Program-made: the position numbers and the translations under genes | NCBI RefSeq assembly: GCF_000337215.1 | Contig: NZ_AOHZ01000088.1 | Coordinates: forward strand, 40,901-104,900 | DNA from: Natronolimnohabitans innermongolicus JCM 12255 | Lineage (GTDB): Archaea; Halobacteriota; Halobacteria; Halobacteriales; Natrialbaceae | Length of the DNA: 64,000 nt | Direction: 5' to 3' | Shown here: piece by piece, positions 1 to 8,483 of the stretch | How positions within the stretch are numbered: position 1 is the stretch's first letter | Layout: each line of letters starts with the position of its first letter | Notes under the pieces: generated by a model | What the model was told of the DNA's origin: nothing | The model's database searches: none | Seen by the model: only the letters and a program-made list of their open reading frames with translations

Positions 1-1149
1 ACCTCGATCATGCTGATGTCGTTCTACAGCGTCGTCGGCGGGTGGATCCTCCGATACTTCCTCGAGAGCGCGACGGGCGCCTACTTCGCGAGCCCGGAGG
101 CTCACTTCGACGCGATCAGCTACGGTGCCGCAGCGTTCGGCTATCAACTCGCCGTCCTCGCGGTCACGTCCCTGATCGTCGCCGCGGGGATCAGGCGCGG
201 CATCGAGGCGACGACGAAGGTGATGATGCCCGGCATCGTCGTGTTGCTCGTCGGACTCGCGGTCTGGGCGGCCCAACAACCCGGCGCCGCGCAGGGGTAC
301 GAGTTCTACCTCGGATTCGACGGCACCTACCTCGCGGAGAACTTCCTGTCGGTGCTGGGATCGGCCGCCGGTCAGGCGCTGTTCACGCTCTCGATCGGCG
401 GCGGCACGATGATTACCTACGCCTCCTACGTCGACGACGATCGCTCGCTGCCCCTCGACGCCTCGACCATCGCCGTGTTCAATCTCGGCGTCGGCGTCCT
501 GGCCGGACTCGTGTTGTTCCCGTTGCTGTTCTCGTTCGCGGCGGGACCGACCGATGGCGGGCCCGGCGCCCTGTTCGTCGGGATCGCCGGCGCGTTCGCG
601 GGCCTGCCCGGCGGGCGGCTCCTCGGCGCAGTGTTCTTCCTCGTAGTTCTTCTCGCGGCCCTGACGAGCCTGATCAGCATGCTCGAGATCCCGGTCTCGT
701 TTCTGGTCGACGAGTTCGACCTCGAGCGGTCCACGGCGACTCGAGGGCTATTCGTGCTGGTCGCACTCACCGGCGGCGTGAACGCGTTCAGCCCCGCGGT
801 GTTTACGCTGTTCGCCGACCACCTCGTCGACCTGTTCCTCGTGCTCGGCCTGACCGGGTTCATGGTCTATACGGCCTGGGTGCTCGGTCCGGCTGCGGTC
901 GAGGAGTACCTCGAAGGCGCGGGTCCGCTCTCGCGTCCGCTGGTGCTCCCGTGGCGGTACGCGATCGGGACCGTCTTCCCGGCGTTCCTGCTCTTTACGT
1001 TCTACGCCGACGTCACGGCCCTGATCGGGCTCTCGACGGGAACCGAGCTGCTGTTGGCCGCGACGGTACTGACAGTGGTGCCGCTCGTGATAGCGGCCCG
1101 TCGTTCCGTCTCCGAGCCGCGGTCTCGCTCGAGCGAGAGCACGGACTGA
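1..1149 (+). CDS. Sodium:neurotransmitter symporter family (NSS/SNF) transporter, 5' partial
   Basis: This is the C-terminal part of a sodium-dependent transporter that would import an amino acid or similar small solute using the sodium gradient. The reading frame is open to the first base of the window, and the first Met codon at 10 lies inside a membrane segment, so the true start is outside. About ten hydrophobic segments are visible. The stretch around SIGGGTMITYASYVDD (near 420) is the conserved unwound-helix region typical of bacterial and archaeal NSS proteins. Family assignment is firm; the substrate cannot be told. A 194-base gap separates it from the next gene on the same strand. 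Confidence 0.85.
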   Translation, partial: TSIMLMSFYSVVGGWILRYFLESATGAYFASPEAHFDAISYGAAAFGYQLAVLAVTSLIVAAGIRRGIEATTKVMMPGIVVLLVGLAVWAAQQPGAAQGYEFYLGFDGTYLAENFLSVLGSAAGQALFTLSIGGGTMITYASYVDDDRSLPLDASTIAVFNLGVGVLAGLVLFPLLFSFAAGPTDGGPGALFVGIAGAFAGLPGGRLLGAVFFLVVLLAALTSLISMLEIPVSFLVDEFDLERSTATRGLFVLVALTGGVNAFSPAVFTLFADHLVDLFLVLGLTGFMVYTAWVLGPAAVEEYLEGAGPLSRPLVLPWRYAIGTVFPAFLLFTFYADVTALIGLSTGTELLLAATVLTVVPLVIAARRSVSEPRSRSSESTD

Positions 1150-1343
1150 CGAGCAGTCGGCCGCGTCGGCGACGGCCCTCTTTCGATTCGGAACCGTTCT
1201 GTGGTGGTTGCAGCTGCGTACTCGAGTTCGGCGTCGACGGTGATCTGAGCAGCCGCTATCTGACACAGCGACTGGCTCCCGTCCAGTTCCGGAAGCGAAA
1301 AGCAATTTCGGCCGCGTCGTGACACCCCGAACGCGAGTACTCA

Positions 1344-2537
1344 ATGGGGACTCTGGATGCGGTGCGTCGAGAACTGGCCGGTCTGTGGGCCGACGGCAAA
1401 GGAAAATCGCTGCTCGCCATCGCGCTAGGCTGGGGACTGCTAAACGGGACGCGAATGATCTATCCCGTCTTGCTGCCTTACTTCAGCGACGAGTTCGGAC
1501 TCACGTTGACGACCGCCGGGTTTCTCGTGACCGTTATCTGGCTCGCCTATGCGATCGGGCAGGTGCCTGGCGGAATCCTCGCGGACCGGTACGGCGAGCG
1601 GACGATACTGACGGTGAGCGTCTCGTTCGCCCTTTTCGGACTGGTGCTCGTGCTCCTCGCGCCGTCGGCGCTCGTCCTGTTCGGCGCGACCGCGCTGGTC
1701 GGACTCGGGCTGTCTCAGTATCCGATCGCCCGAATTACGGCGCTATCGGATCTCTATCCGGATCGTATCGGCCGTGCGTTGGGCGTGACGATGGCCGCCG
1801 GCGACATCGGACAGACGGTGCTCCCGCCCGTCGCAAGCGTCCTCGCGGTCGCAGTTGGCTGGCGGCTCGGCCTCGGGTACGTTCTCCCGTTTCTCTGTCT
1901 GACCGTGGCGATCATCTGGTGGACGCTGCCGAACCCCGAACCGGACGATACCGAGGGCACCGACACGAGCATCCGGGCGGTCGCCGACGAACTTCGTTCG
2001 CCGACCGTCGTGATCATGGGCGTCATGCTGTTCCTGTTCATCTTCGTCTGGCAGACGTTTTCGGCGTTCTACCCGACGTATCTCGTCGAGGAGAAAGAGC
2101 TCTCGCCGACGGCCGCGGGCGCCCTATTTGGGTTGTTCTTTGCCGTCGGCGTCGTCGTGAAGCCGCTCGCTGGTGCGGCCTACGATAGAATCGGCATTCG
2201 CGGCTCGCTGCCGCTGGTTTTGGGCGGTTCGATCCTCGGCCTCGCATCGCTCCCGTTCGTCGACGGCGTCGGAGCGCTCCTCGCGGTCACCGTCCTCATC
2301 AGTACGATGCTCGGCTCCGGCGCGATCACCCAATCGTATCTGGCCGAAATCACCCCTGACGACGTCCAGGGCACCGGACTAGGGCTCGTTCGCTCGAGTA
2401 CTGCGATGCTCGGCGCGACGGGACCGGTGGTGTTCGGCGCGGTCGCCGAACGCGGGTACTTCGACGAGGGGTACGTCGTGTTAGCCGCAATCGTCGGTGT
2501 TGTCACCGCGCTAACGCTGTTGCTCCCGACGGATTGA
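1344..2537 (+). CDS. MFS transporter
   Basis: A 397-residue major facilitator superfamily carrier with about twelve hydrophobic segments. The motif between TM2 and TM3, GGILADRYGERT, matches the MFS signature GxLaDrxGrr, and a weaker copy (AGAAYDRIGIRG) sits at the equivalent place in the second half. The start at 1344 is the first ATG before a charged amphipathic lead (RRELAGLWADGKGK) typical of cytoplasmic N-termini. The substrate is unknown. It could share a message with the upstream NSS gene, but the 194-base gap leaves room for its own promoter. Confidence 0.85.
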   Translation: MGTLDAVRRELAGLWADGKGKSLLAIALGWGLLNGTRMIYPVLLPYFSDEFGLTLTTAGFLVTVIWLAYAIGQVPGGILADRYGERTILTVSVSFALFGLVLVLLAPSALVLFGATALVGLGLSQYPIARITALSDLYPDRIGRALGVTMAAGDIGQTVLPPVASVLAVAVGWRLGLGYVLPFLCLTVAIIWWTLPNPEPDDTEGTDTSIRAVADELRSPTVVIMGVMLFLFIFVWQTFSAFYPTYLVEEKELSPTAAGALFGLFFAVGVVVKPLAGAAYDRIGIRGSLPLVLGGSILGLASLPFVDGVGALLAVTVLISTMLGSGAITQSYLAEITPDDVQGTGLGLVRSSTAMLGATGPVVFGAVAERGYFDEGYVVLAAIVGVVTALTLLLPTD

Positions 2538-2665
2538 CCGGCGTCTGCATCGAACGTACTGCGGACGATGGGGTCGGTTCCGTCCGTCGCGTCGAACGCA
2601 GGCGAGTCGATCCCGTGATCTGCGCCCCGCAGGCATATATGACAGGTCGATGTAGCTCGTCGAGT

Positions 2666-3421
2666 ATGACCACAGGTACGTCCGGGACGGAGTTTCATCG
2701 AGAAACGGAGCCCGACGCAGCGGAACCGACACTCATCGAGGGCCTGCCAGGTCACGGGCTGGTCGCCTCGATCGCCGTCGATCAGATCACCGACCAACTG
2801 GACCTCGAGCAGTACGGATCGATCCGATCCGATTCCTTTCCGCCGGTGACGTCGTTTGCAAACGGTCGCGTTCAGGATACCGTCCGCGTCTACGGCGGGA
2901 CGGATCCCGACGTCCTGACGTTGCAGAGTGACATTCCAATACCGGAAGACGCGTTCGGGGAACTGAGTCGGTGCGTGTTAGAGGAACTGGTCGACGACTT
3001 CGGCCGAGCGATCTTTCTCGCCGGCGCGCCGGCCCAGTCGGAAGAACAGCAAGGCGACGTCGTCGGCGTTGCAACGACCGAGGAGTTGAAGACGGAACTC
3101 GAGGACGCCGGAGTCGACCTGATGGAAGACTCCGGAGCGGTCGGCGGTGTGACGGGCGCGCTCGTGAACGCGTGCTATCAGGCGGACGTTCCCGCCGTCT
3201 TGTTGCTCGTGCGGGCGGATCCGCGCCTTCCGGATCCGGCCGCGGCCCAGTCGGTGATCGAAACGGCGCTCGAACCGCTCGTCGAGTTCGAAATCGATGC
3301 CGACCCGCTCCAGAAGCAAGCGGAGAACATCCAACAACAGAAACAACAGGTCGCACAGCAGTTACAGCAAGCCCGCGGTCAGCAAGACGAACCGATGCAG
3401 GCGAAAGGGATGTTTCGGTAG
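2666..3421 (+). CDS. PAC2 family (proteasome assembly chaperone-like) protein
   Basis: A 251-residue protein of the archaeal PAC2 family, related to eukaryotic proteasome assembly chaperone 2. The signature is the N-terminal LIEGLPGHGLVASIAVDQI, followed by alternating beta-alpha segments and, near residue 150, a Gly/Ala-rich turn before NACYQADVPAVLLLVRADPR. The C-terminus is a Gln-rich helix (QQQKQQVAQQLQQ) likely to form a coiled coil. The frame is open further upstream, but I chose the ATG at 2666 because the upstream translation is Arg-rich and unlike haloarchaeal protein. A role in 20S proteasome assembly is only suggested by the family. Confidence 0.8.
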   Translation: MTTGTSGTEFHRETEPDAAEPTLIEGLPGHGLVASIAVDQITDQLDLEQYGSIRSDSFPPVTSFANGRVQDTVRVYGGTDPDVLTLQSDIPIPEDAFGELSRCVLEELVDDFGRAIFLAGAPAQSEEQQGDVVGVATTEELKTELEDAGVDLMEDSGAVGGVTGALVNACYQADVPAVLLLVRADPRLPDPAAAQSVIETALEPLVEFEIDADPLQKQAENIQQQKQQVAQQLQQARGQQDEPMQAKGMFR

Positions 3422-3537
3422 CGCTCCGTCGATACCGCAACCTCCCACGACGGATTCGCCCCGTACATCACACGCGTTGTGATCGGATCTGCTCGAGAAG
3501 GCTGAGATATCGACGCTGGATGGGAGGGCGATCGCTG

Positions 3538-4311
3538 TCAGTTCGTCTCCGAGTCGGGCGTATCGTCGTCGCCGGCGTCGCGCGAGACCGGCGTTTCGCT
3601 CGCGTCGATGGTGCGCAACAGCCACTCGCTGGCGGCGTCTAGCTGTGCGTCGTCCGCCGCCGTAATCTTCAATCGATTGTGCCTCGCTTCGCGATCGGGA
3701 TAGCAACCGACCGTGACCTCGAACCGCTCCATCGCCTCCTCGAGCGTCCGAACGATATTCGCCTCTGGTTCGACGGTGTAGAGGTGGGTGGAACGGAGTT
3801 CCCCGGTAAACTCGTCGGCGACGGTCGCGAACATCGCCTTCAGTTCGTCGGGAATGCCCGGCAAGACGTAGACGTTCTCGAGAACGCAGCCGGGCGAGAG
3901 ACCCGCGTCGTTCAGTAACGGACGACTCCGCTCCGGGAGTGCGGCCTCGGCCTCGACGTCGACGTCGAACTCCCGATCCGGAAGTCGCGTTTCGATTTCG
4001 GCCACCCGCTGTTCGACCGCCGATCGAGTCAGTTCCGACGCGGTCAGTTCGCGGTCGAACGCGTCTGCGACGGCTTCCATCGTCACGTCGTCGGGGGTCC
4101 CGCCGATTCCACCGGTGACGATAACGCCGTCGAACGTCTCGCTGTATTCGCTAACGTGGGTGGCGATGCGGTCACGATCGTCAGGGAGGGTGACGACTTG
4201 CGCAACCGAAACGCCGCGGTCGGTAAGCTGCGTCGCCAGCCAATTCGCGTTCGTGTTCACGACGTCGCCGGAAAGCAACTCGTCACCGATCGTTATCAGC
4301 GCGACCTTCAT
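3538..4311 (-). CDS. CinA N-terminal/MoaB-type molybdopterin-binding domain protein
   Basis: A 257-residue protein of the competence/damage-inducible CinA family in its archaeal form, which has only the MoaB/Mog-like domain and lacks the bacterial C-terminal amidase. It starts MKVALITIGDELLSGDVVNTN and contains GGIGGTPDDVTMEAVADAF, the two conserved pieces of the pterin or nucleotide pocket. The frame is open upstream to about 4626, but the family N-terminus fixes the start at 4311. Bacterial relatives hydrolyse ADP-ribose or NMN or bind molybdopterin; the archaeal function is not settled. It converges with the PAC2 gene, leaving 116 bases between the stops. Confidence 0.8.
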   Translation of the reverse strand: MKVALITIGDELLSGDVVNTNANWLATQLTDRGVSVAQVVTLPDDRDRIATHVSEYSETFDGVIVTGGIGGTPDDVTMEAVADAFDRELTASELTRSAVEQRVAEIETRLPDREFDVDVEAEAALPERSRPLLNDAGLSPGCVLENVYVLPGIPDELKAMFATVADEFTGELRSTHLYTVEPEANIVRTLEEAMERFEVTVGCYPDREARHNRLKITAADDAQLDAASEWLLRTIDASETPVSRDAGDDDTPDSETN

Positions 4312-5137
4312 CGAGTGTTCGTCACCGTCCCGACCAATAGAAGTTACTCCCCGTCTCTCGACCGACCGTGTGAACGCCGACCGACTCCTGGATAGACAGT
4401 CGAACGGGGAAGGGACAGGTCCTGTCAGAACGGCATCGCGAGTCTCGCCCGTGCAGCGAGTGCGGCGCGGAGAATTTGCTGAACGGCCAGACATGAGCGG
4501 GTCGTATTTCGGTTGTCGCATCCGCATCGTGCGAGCGGGTGCGTGGGACACGATTTGGCGGCTGACGGTCGGGCGTGGCCGAAGCAGTTCGAAAACGAAG
4601 AGGTGTAGCCTTTTATCACACAGCAAACTCGTTCAGGGCCGTTCCGATTCCCACATTATTCGGAGTGAAGCCGAGCCCCGATCGGCGGCGCACAGTCTGG
4701 AGGTATCGTACCCCATCACCGAGAGACACGGCAACCTCGAGGTCGGGTTTCCCGGCGAATTCTCGTACGGCGGCCGTTCTGTCGTTCGGTCATAGCCGTC
4801 GAACGACGCAGCATATGGGGAACTACTCGGCACAGGGTCGACGACAGTGTACAGCAAGCAGCGGTGTCCGTCGAGGTGACTCACCGTCTCGTCACGTGCG
4901 AGTGGGTCGGTTCTTCGGTAACTGTCGGCTGTCGATTCCAGTTGCGAACTCGACCATGGACTGTCTCCCGACGAGAATCAGGACGATACTACGCTAATTC
5001 CCGAACTATCGCTGAAAGCGAGAGATCGGTTGCGTTTCACTACGATACGAACCAGCGGTGATCCTGTGTGTGATTGAAAGCGGCTGTTCTGAACGCGTCT
5101 TCCCTGCTACGAACCGCCCAGTTCTTCAGTACCTTCT
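4312..5137. other. 826-base stretch with no supported gene
   Basis: Short open frames exist on both strands, but none has haloarchaeal amino-acid composition, a recognisable family or a well-placed promoter. The 3' part falls in GC towards the repeat array that follows. No tRNA or other RNA gene was recognised. Confidence 0.5.
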
Positions 5138-5332
5138 CCTATTGTACCTCTTATATCTATTTCACCTATTGTAACTATTCCTTCCGTTCAGGCCCTGACG
5201 TAGCCTGCACACATCCCATAAACCTATTGTTGCTATTGTTTCTATTGCACCTATTCCACCGTTCCAGTCCTGCCGCAGCCTGTACACGTTCTGACACCTA
5301 TTGTAGCTATTGCTCCTATTGTTTCGTTGTCT
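5138..5332. repeat. Imperfect tandem nonamer array interrupted by a 29-base repeat
   Basis: Read on the + strand, runs of 9-base units of the form CCTATTGTA/GCTATTGTT occupy 5138-5182, 5223-5258 and 5297-5323. The first two runs are followed by a near-identical segment beginning CCGTTC and ending AGCCTG(T/C)ACAC (5184-5212 and 5259-5287, 23 of 29 bases equal). The regular 9-base period and lower GC stand out from the flanks. Either strand can be read as a short open frame, but these are a consequence of the repeat. No transposase lies nearby. Confidence 0.75.
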
Positions 5333-5417
5333 AGCGGATCTGTCCGAGCTCGCTATCAGGGTCCCCGAGATTCGTTGTCGGCCAGCAGTGTTCCGACGTA
5401 CCAATCTCGGTCGTGGC

Positions 5418-5501
5418 TATAGTAGCCACTGAAACGAGTGACGCACTGATCGCAACGACGTACTGCGATCAGGTGTGCAGTGACTTTCAGTGGCTACTAT
5501 A
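5418..5501. repeat. 84-base palindromic element (MITE-like)
   Basis: A perfect 17-base inverted repeat (5418-5434 with 5485-5501, starting TATAGTAGCCACTGAAA) bounds an inner dyad around CTGATCGCA...TGCGATCAG. A diverged relative lies at about 17038-17118. The size, terminal repeats, lack of coding potential and two copies in the window point to a miniature inverted-repeat element or a folded RNA element. No clear target duplication was found. Confidence 0.65.
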
Positions 5502-5685
5502 ATTCTCACCTCCCTCGAGAAGGCGCGAGGTATCGACCCAGATGAACCGAAGAGCGATCCGGAACAGTCGAGAAGTAGGGTGCAGCGTCGTGCATACTGG
5601 GAACGGAACTCACTGACGTCTCCTCGAGAAGTTGCCCGACTGGCGGCTATTGACTGGATGGTCAGTAAGTTTCATAACGGATGCT

Positions 5686-5703
5686 GACTAACTAGTCAGT
5701 CAG
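5686..5703. promoter_or_regulatory. Putative TetR-type operator, copy 1
   Basis: GACTAACTAGTCAGTCAG contains the 16-base dyad CTGACTA-AC-TAGTCAG (5684-5699). It matches the site at 7951-7968 at 15 of 18 positions. The form resembles operators of TetR/AcrR-family repressors that control drug exporters, and a MATE exporter lies between the two copies. No TetR gene is visible within several kb. Confidence 0.45.
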
Positions 5704-5725
5704 AGCGAGATACTGCCAGTGAATA

Positions 5726-5741
5726 ACATTCGTACGAATGT
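5726..5741. promoter_or_regulatory. 16-base perfect palindrome of unknown role
   Basis: ACATTCGTACGAATGT is perfectly self-complementary. It sits in the gene-poor stretch before the MATE gene. A second inverted pair, GAGGCGGTGAT at 5785-5795 and its complement at 5831-5841, follows. Either could bind a dimeric regulator or fold in RNA. Confidence 0.4.
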
Positions 5742-5909
5742 AATTATACTGATCGCCGCACCGCGTAATCGGCGAGCCGTCGATGAGGCGGTGATATCAC
5801 TAACGAAAGCCAAAGCGTTCATACTATCCGATCACCGCCTCTCTAGAGGAGTTCAGACGAACTACCGAGACCAAACGAGTGTTAAAATAGTGACAAAGTG
5901 ATAGTACGT

Positions 5910-6047
5910 ATGGTAGGACAGCGGCGACAGATACGCACGGACCGACCGGTCGACCCGCGTCAGGAAACCGTCGCAGAGCGGACCAGAATCGAGGACGATT
6001 CGCCTGGCCGATTTACCGACGCAGAACGTCTAGACGGGTGTTTCTAA
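5910..6047 (+). CDS. Possible 45-residue leaderless small ORF
   Basis: An ATG at 5910 opens a 45-codon frame preceded by GTTAAAATAG at 5881-5890, a good haloarchaeal TATA position for a leaderless message. The product (starts MVGQRRQIRTDRP, ends ERLDGCF) matches no family I know and is not notably acidic. It may instead be a decayed gene start, for example of a lost regulator. Only the promoter geometry supports it. Confidence 0.2.
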   Translation: MVGQRRQIRTDRPVDPRQETVAERTRIEDDSPGRFTDAERLDGCF

Positions 6048-6203
6048 CGGTGGACGTCGAATTCACGATGTCGGATCAGTCGATCGACGGCGCGGCGATT
6101 TTCACACCACCGTGTTGCGACGATGCGTCGAGAGGGCAGCATCCGCCAATTGGCAGGAGCCGACGGTCCGAGACGAGCGTTCGAACGACGGCGGGTGTAC
6201 CCC

Positions 6204-7649
6204 GTGAGTAGGATTCCGAACCCCCTACAGCTGGTAATTCTATACATCGGACTCGGTCTAGCACGGCTGGGGGTAATCGACCGCGAGCGCGCCGTGCAGA
6301 CGACTGTGCTGGCCTGGCCCCGAATCGTCACCGGAATCGCGCGCATGTCGAAAAGCGCCGTCGACGTCGCGATGGTCGGCGTCGCCGTCGGGACGTCGGC
6401 CGTCGCCGGCGTCGGTTTTGCGGGCCCGTTCTGGGGGCTCGCCTTCGCGATCGGCGGCGGCGTCGCCGGCGGTACAATCGCGCTGGTCTCCCAGCGCTAT
6501 GGCGCCGAAGCTTACGACGAACTCGGCCTCGCCGTCCGCTCGAGTACGGTACTCGTGATCGTGGCCAGCGCTCCGGTCGTAGCCGTCTTCTGGCTGTTCC
6601 CGACCGAACTCATCTCGGTGCTGAGCAGCAACGAGAGCGCGATCGAGTACGGCGCGCGGTACCTCCAGATCGTCGCGCTCGGCATCCCCTTCGCCGGGCT
6701 AAACCTCGTCGGCAGTCGCATCCTCGTCGGCGCGGACGACTCGTATACGGCGATGCAGGTTCGGGCCGGCGGCGCCGTCGCCAATATCGGGTTGAACGCC
6801 GTCTTCATCTTCGGCCTCGGGTGGGGCGTCGCCGGTGCGGCCCTGGGAACCGTTCTCTCGAACGTCGCCGTTACCGCGGCGTTCGCCGCGGGTCTCTGTG
6901 CCGGGCGGTTCCCGGGAATCGGGGCGTTTCCGGTCCGCGTGGATCCGACGGGGGCGTACTTCGACGGCGAGACCCTCCGCGATCTCGTCACGATCGGGCT
7001 TCCCGTCGGCGGGCGCAACCTCGTCTGGACCGTCGCCGAGTTCCCGATGCTGGGCATTCTCGACCTGTTCGGGGAGAACACGGTCGCCGCGTTCGTCATC
7101 GCCCGCCGCATCTGGGGGTTGATGAACGCGCCCGGCTGGGGCTTCGGGCTCGCGTCCTCGAGTCTGGTCGGCCAGGCGCTGGGCAAGAACGACGAGGCGA
7201 CGGCGAAGGCGTACGGACGGGACATCATCCGTTTTGCCGTCGCCACGTACGTCGTTTCGGCGATTCTCATCGCCGTCTTCGCCGAACACATCGTCGTGCT
7301 GTTCGCGGAGGATCCGACGAGCGCGGAGATTCCGATCGCGGTCGATCTGGTGTACGCGGCCTGCGTCGCGGTCGTCTTTCAGGGCGTCGCCGGCGCCGCG
7401 GCGGGACCCCTCGACGCGAGCGGCGACACGCGCGTCCCGTTCGCGAGCCAGTTCCTCGGCATGTTCTGCGGTTCGATTCCGCTCGCGTACCTCGGCGCGA
7501 CGACCGGGCTCGGCTACTGGGGGCTGTACCTGGCGTTCCTGGCCGAGACCACCATTCCGGCCGCGATCAACTACTGGCGGTTCCGCACCGACAAGTGGAA
7601 GGCGATCAGTCAGTCCTACCGCCCCGAAGCGGCGGCCGCCGACGACTGA
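6204..7649 (+). CDS. MATE family efflux transporter
   Basis: A multidrug and toxin extrusion transporter of about 481 residues that would expel organic cations or drugs by sodium or proton antiport. Twelve hydrophobic segments are visible in two related halves. The motif RIVTGIARMSKSAVDVAMVG and the central PVGGRNLVWTVAEFPMLG, which matches the start of the second half, are typical of haloarchaeal MATE proteins. The frame is open from ATG 6123, but residues before the GTG at 6204 (MSRIPNPLQL) are Arg-rich and unlike the family, so I prefer 6204. It stands alone, flanked at a distance by two copies of one TetR-like operator. Confidence 0.85.
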   Translation: MSRIPNPLQLVILYIGLGLARLGVIDRERAVQTTVLAWPRIVTGIARMSKSAVDVAMVGVAVGTSAVAGVGFAGPFWGLAFAIGGGVAGGTIALVSQRYGAEAYDELGLAVRSSTVLVIVASAPVVAVFWLFPTELISVLSSNESAIEYGARYLQIVALGIPFAGLNLVGSRILVGADDSYTAMQVRAGGAVANIGLNAVFIFGLGWGVAGAALGTVLSNVAVTAAFAAGLCAGRFPGIGAFPVRVDPTGAYFDGETLRDLVTIGLPVGGRNLVWTVAEFPMLGILDLFGENTVAAFVIARRIWGLMNAPGWGFGLASSSLVGQALGKNDEATAKAYGRDIIRFAVATYVVSAILIAVFAEHIVVLFAEDPTSAEIPIAVDLVYAACVAVVFQGVAGAAAGPLDASGDTRVPFASQFLGMFCGSIPLAYLGATTGLGYWGLYLAFLAETTIPAAINYWRFRTDKWKAISQSYRPEAAAADD

Positions 7650-8483
7650 TCGCGCGACCGCGGCCGCGACCGTTATCGGCCTTCAGTGTCGAAATTCGAG
7701 CCGAGAGGTCAGGGGAGAACGGTTCGCTCGAGCCCCTTCGACAAGCGGTCGACAAAACGGATCAGTTCAATCGGGTATAGCGCTGGATCGCAGCTCGATT
7801 CTTCGGTTACTCATAGAGGAGAGCAGCCCGCTGGAAGTCGGGCCAGCCCTCTGGTAGGTGGAAGGGTGCTGTGGTGGGTGGTCACGACGAGGGGACTGGG
7901 TCAGCATGGGTTTGGGTGGCGCGATAGGTGAATCGCTGGGACCCCTCACCGACTGACCATTCAGTCAGGGTCGTTGTAAACGTTTTGTTTCACGACGCAA
8001 CCGGGCTCCGTGAACGAACGGCGGCTGGCTGCAGACGGACGGTTCCGATAGAAGTTCCATATAAACGAGTATAGTGTTCCAGGGATAAGTTCGTATAGCT
8101 ATAGGATTCGATTGTCGGACTGGGAAGACGTCGGTCATCGTTTCGAAGCGGACCCTCCGAAGAGACGCCAGTCGAGTTGATCGATCTCTAGCGAACGGTA
8201 TCTGAGGGGCAGGGGCGTACTACGTGGTTCGACTCGCACGGCACCTTTGCGTTGAGACGAACGACAGCGACGGCGCGGCGTGAGTTTGATAGTCTAGTTC
8301 CGTCTCCTCGAGCGCCCGCTGGCAGTTCGAAAGCAAACGCTCGAGGTCGGCCGATCCGTCGAGAGAAAACGCATGGTAGCGCCGTCCGGACGCACGGAAG
8401 TTGACCTTTCAGAGGCACCACGGACGAGTTTGAGAAGCTATCTGTTTTGTGAGTGGTTTCAGCTTCCCTCAGATTCGTGATGG
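7650..8483. other. Gene-free stretch after the MATE gene
   Basis: No convincing gene is present. It holds the second TetR-like dyad (7951-7966) and an AT-rich patch around 8058-8075 (CCATATAAACGAGTATAG) that could be a promoter without an evident gene. Open frames on the minus strand near 8188-8483 are extensions of shadow frames. Confidence 0.5.
7951..7968. promoter_or_regulatory. Putative TetR-type operator, copy 2
   Basis: GACTGACCATTCAGTCAG contains the dyad GACTGA-CCAT-TCAGTC and matches the site at 5686-5703 at 15 of 18 positions. It lies 300 bases after the MATE stop codon with no recognisable regulator beside it. Confidence 0.45.

Noticed and set aside
4425..4619. Small Cys-containing minus-strand ORF
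   Set aside because: Basic, Arg/Ala-rich composition and no promoter or family; probably chance.
5138..5332. CRISPR array
   Set aside because: The units are 9 bases without unique spacers, and there are no cas genes.
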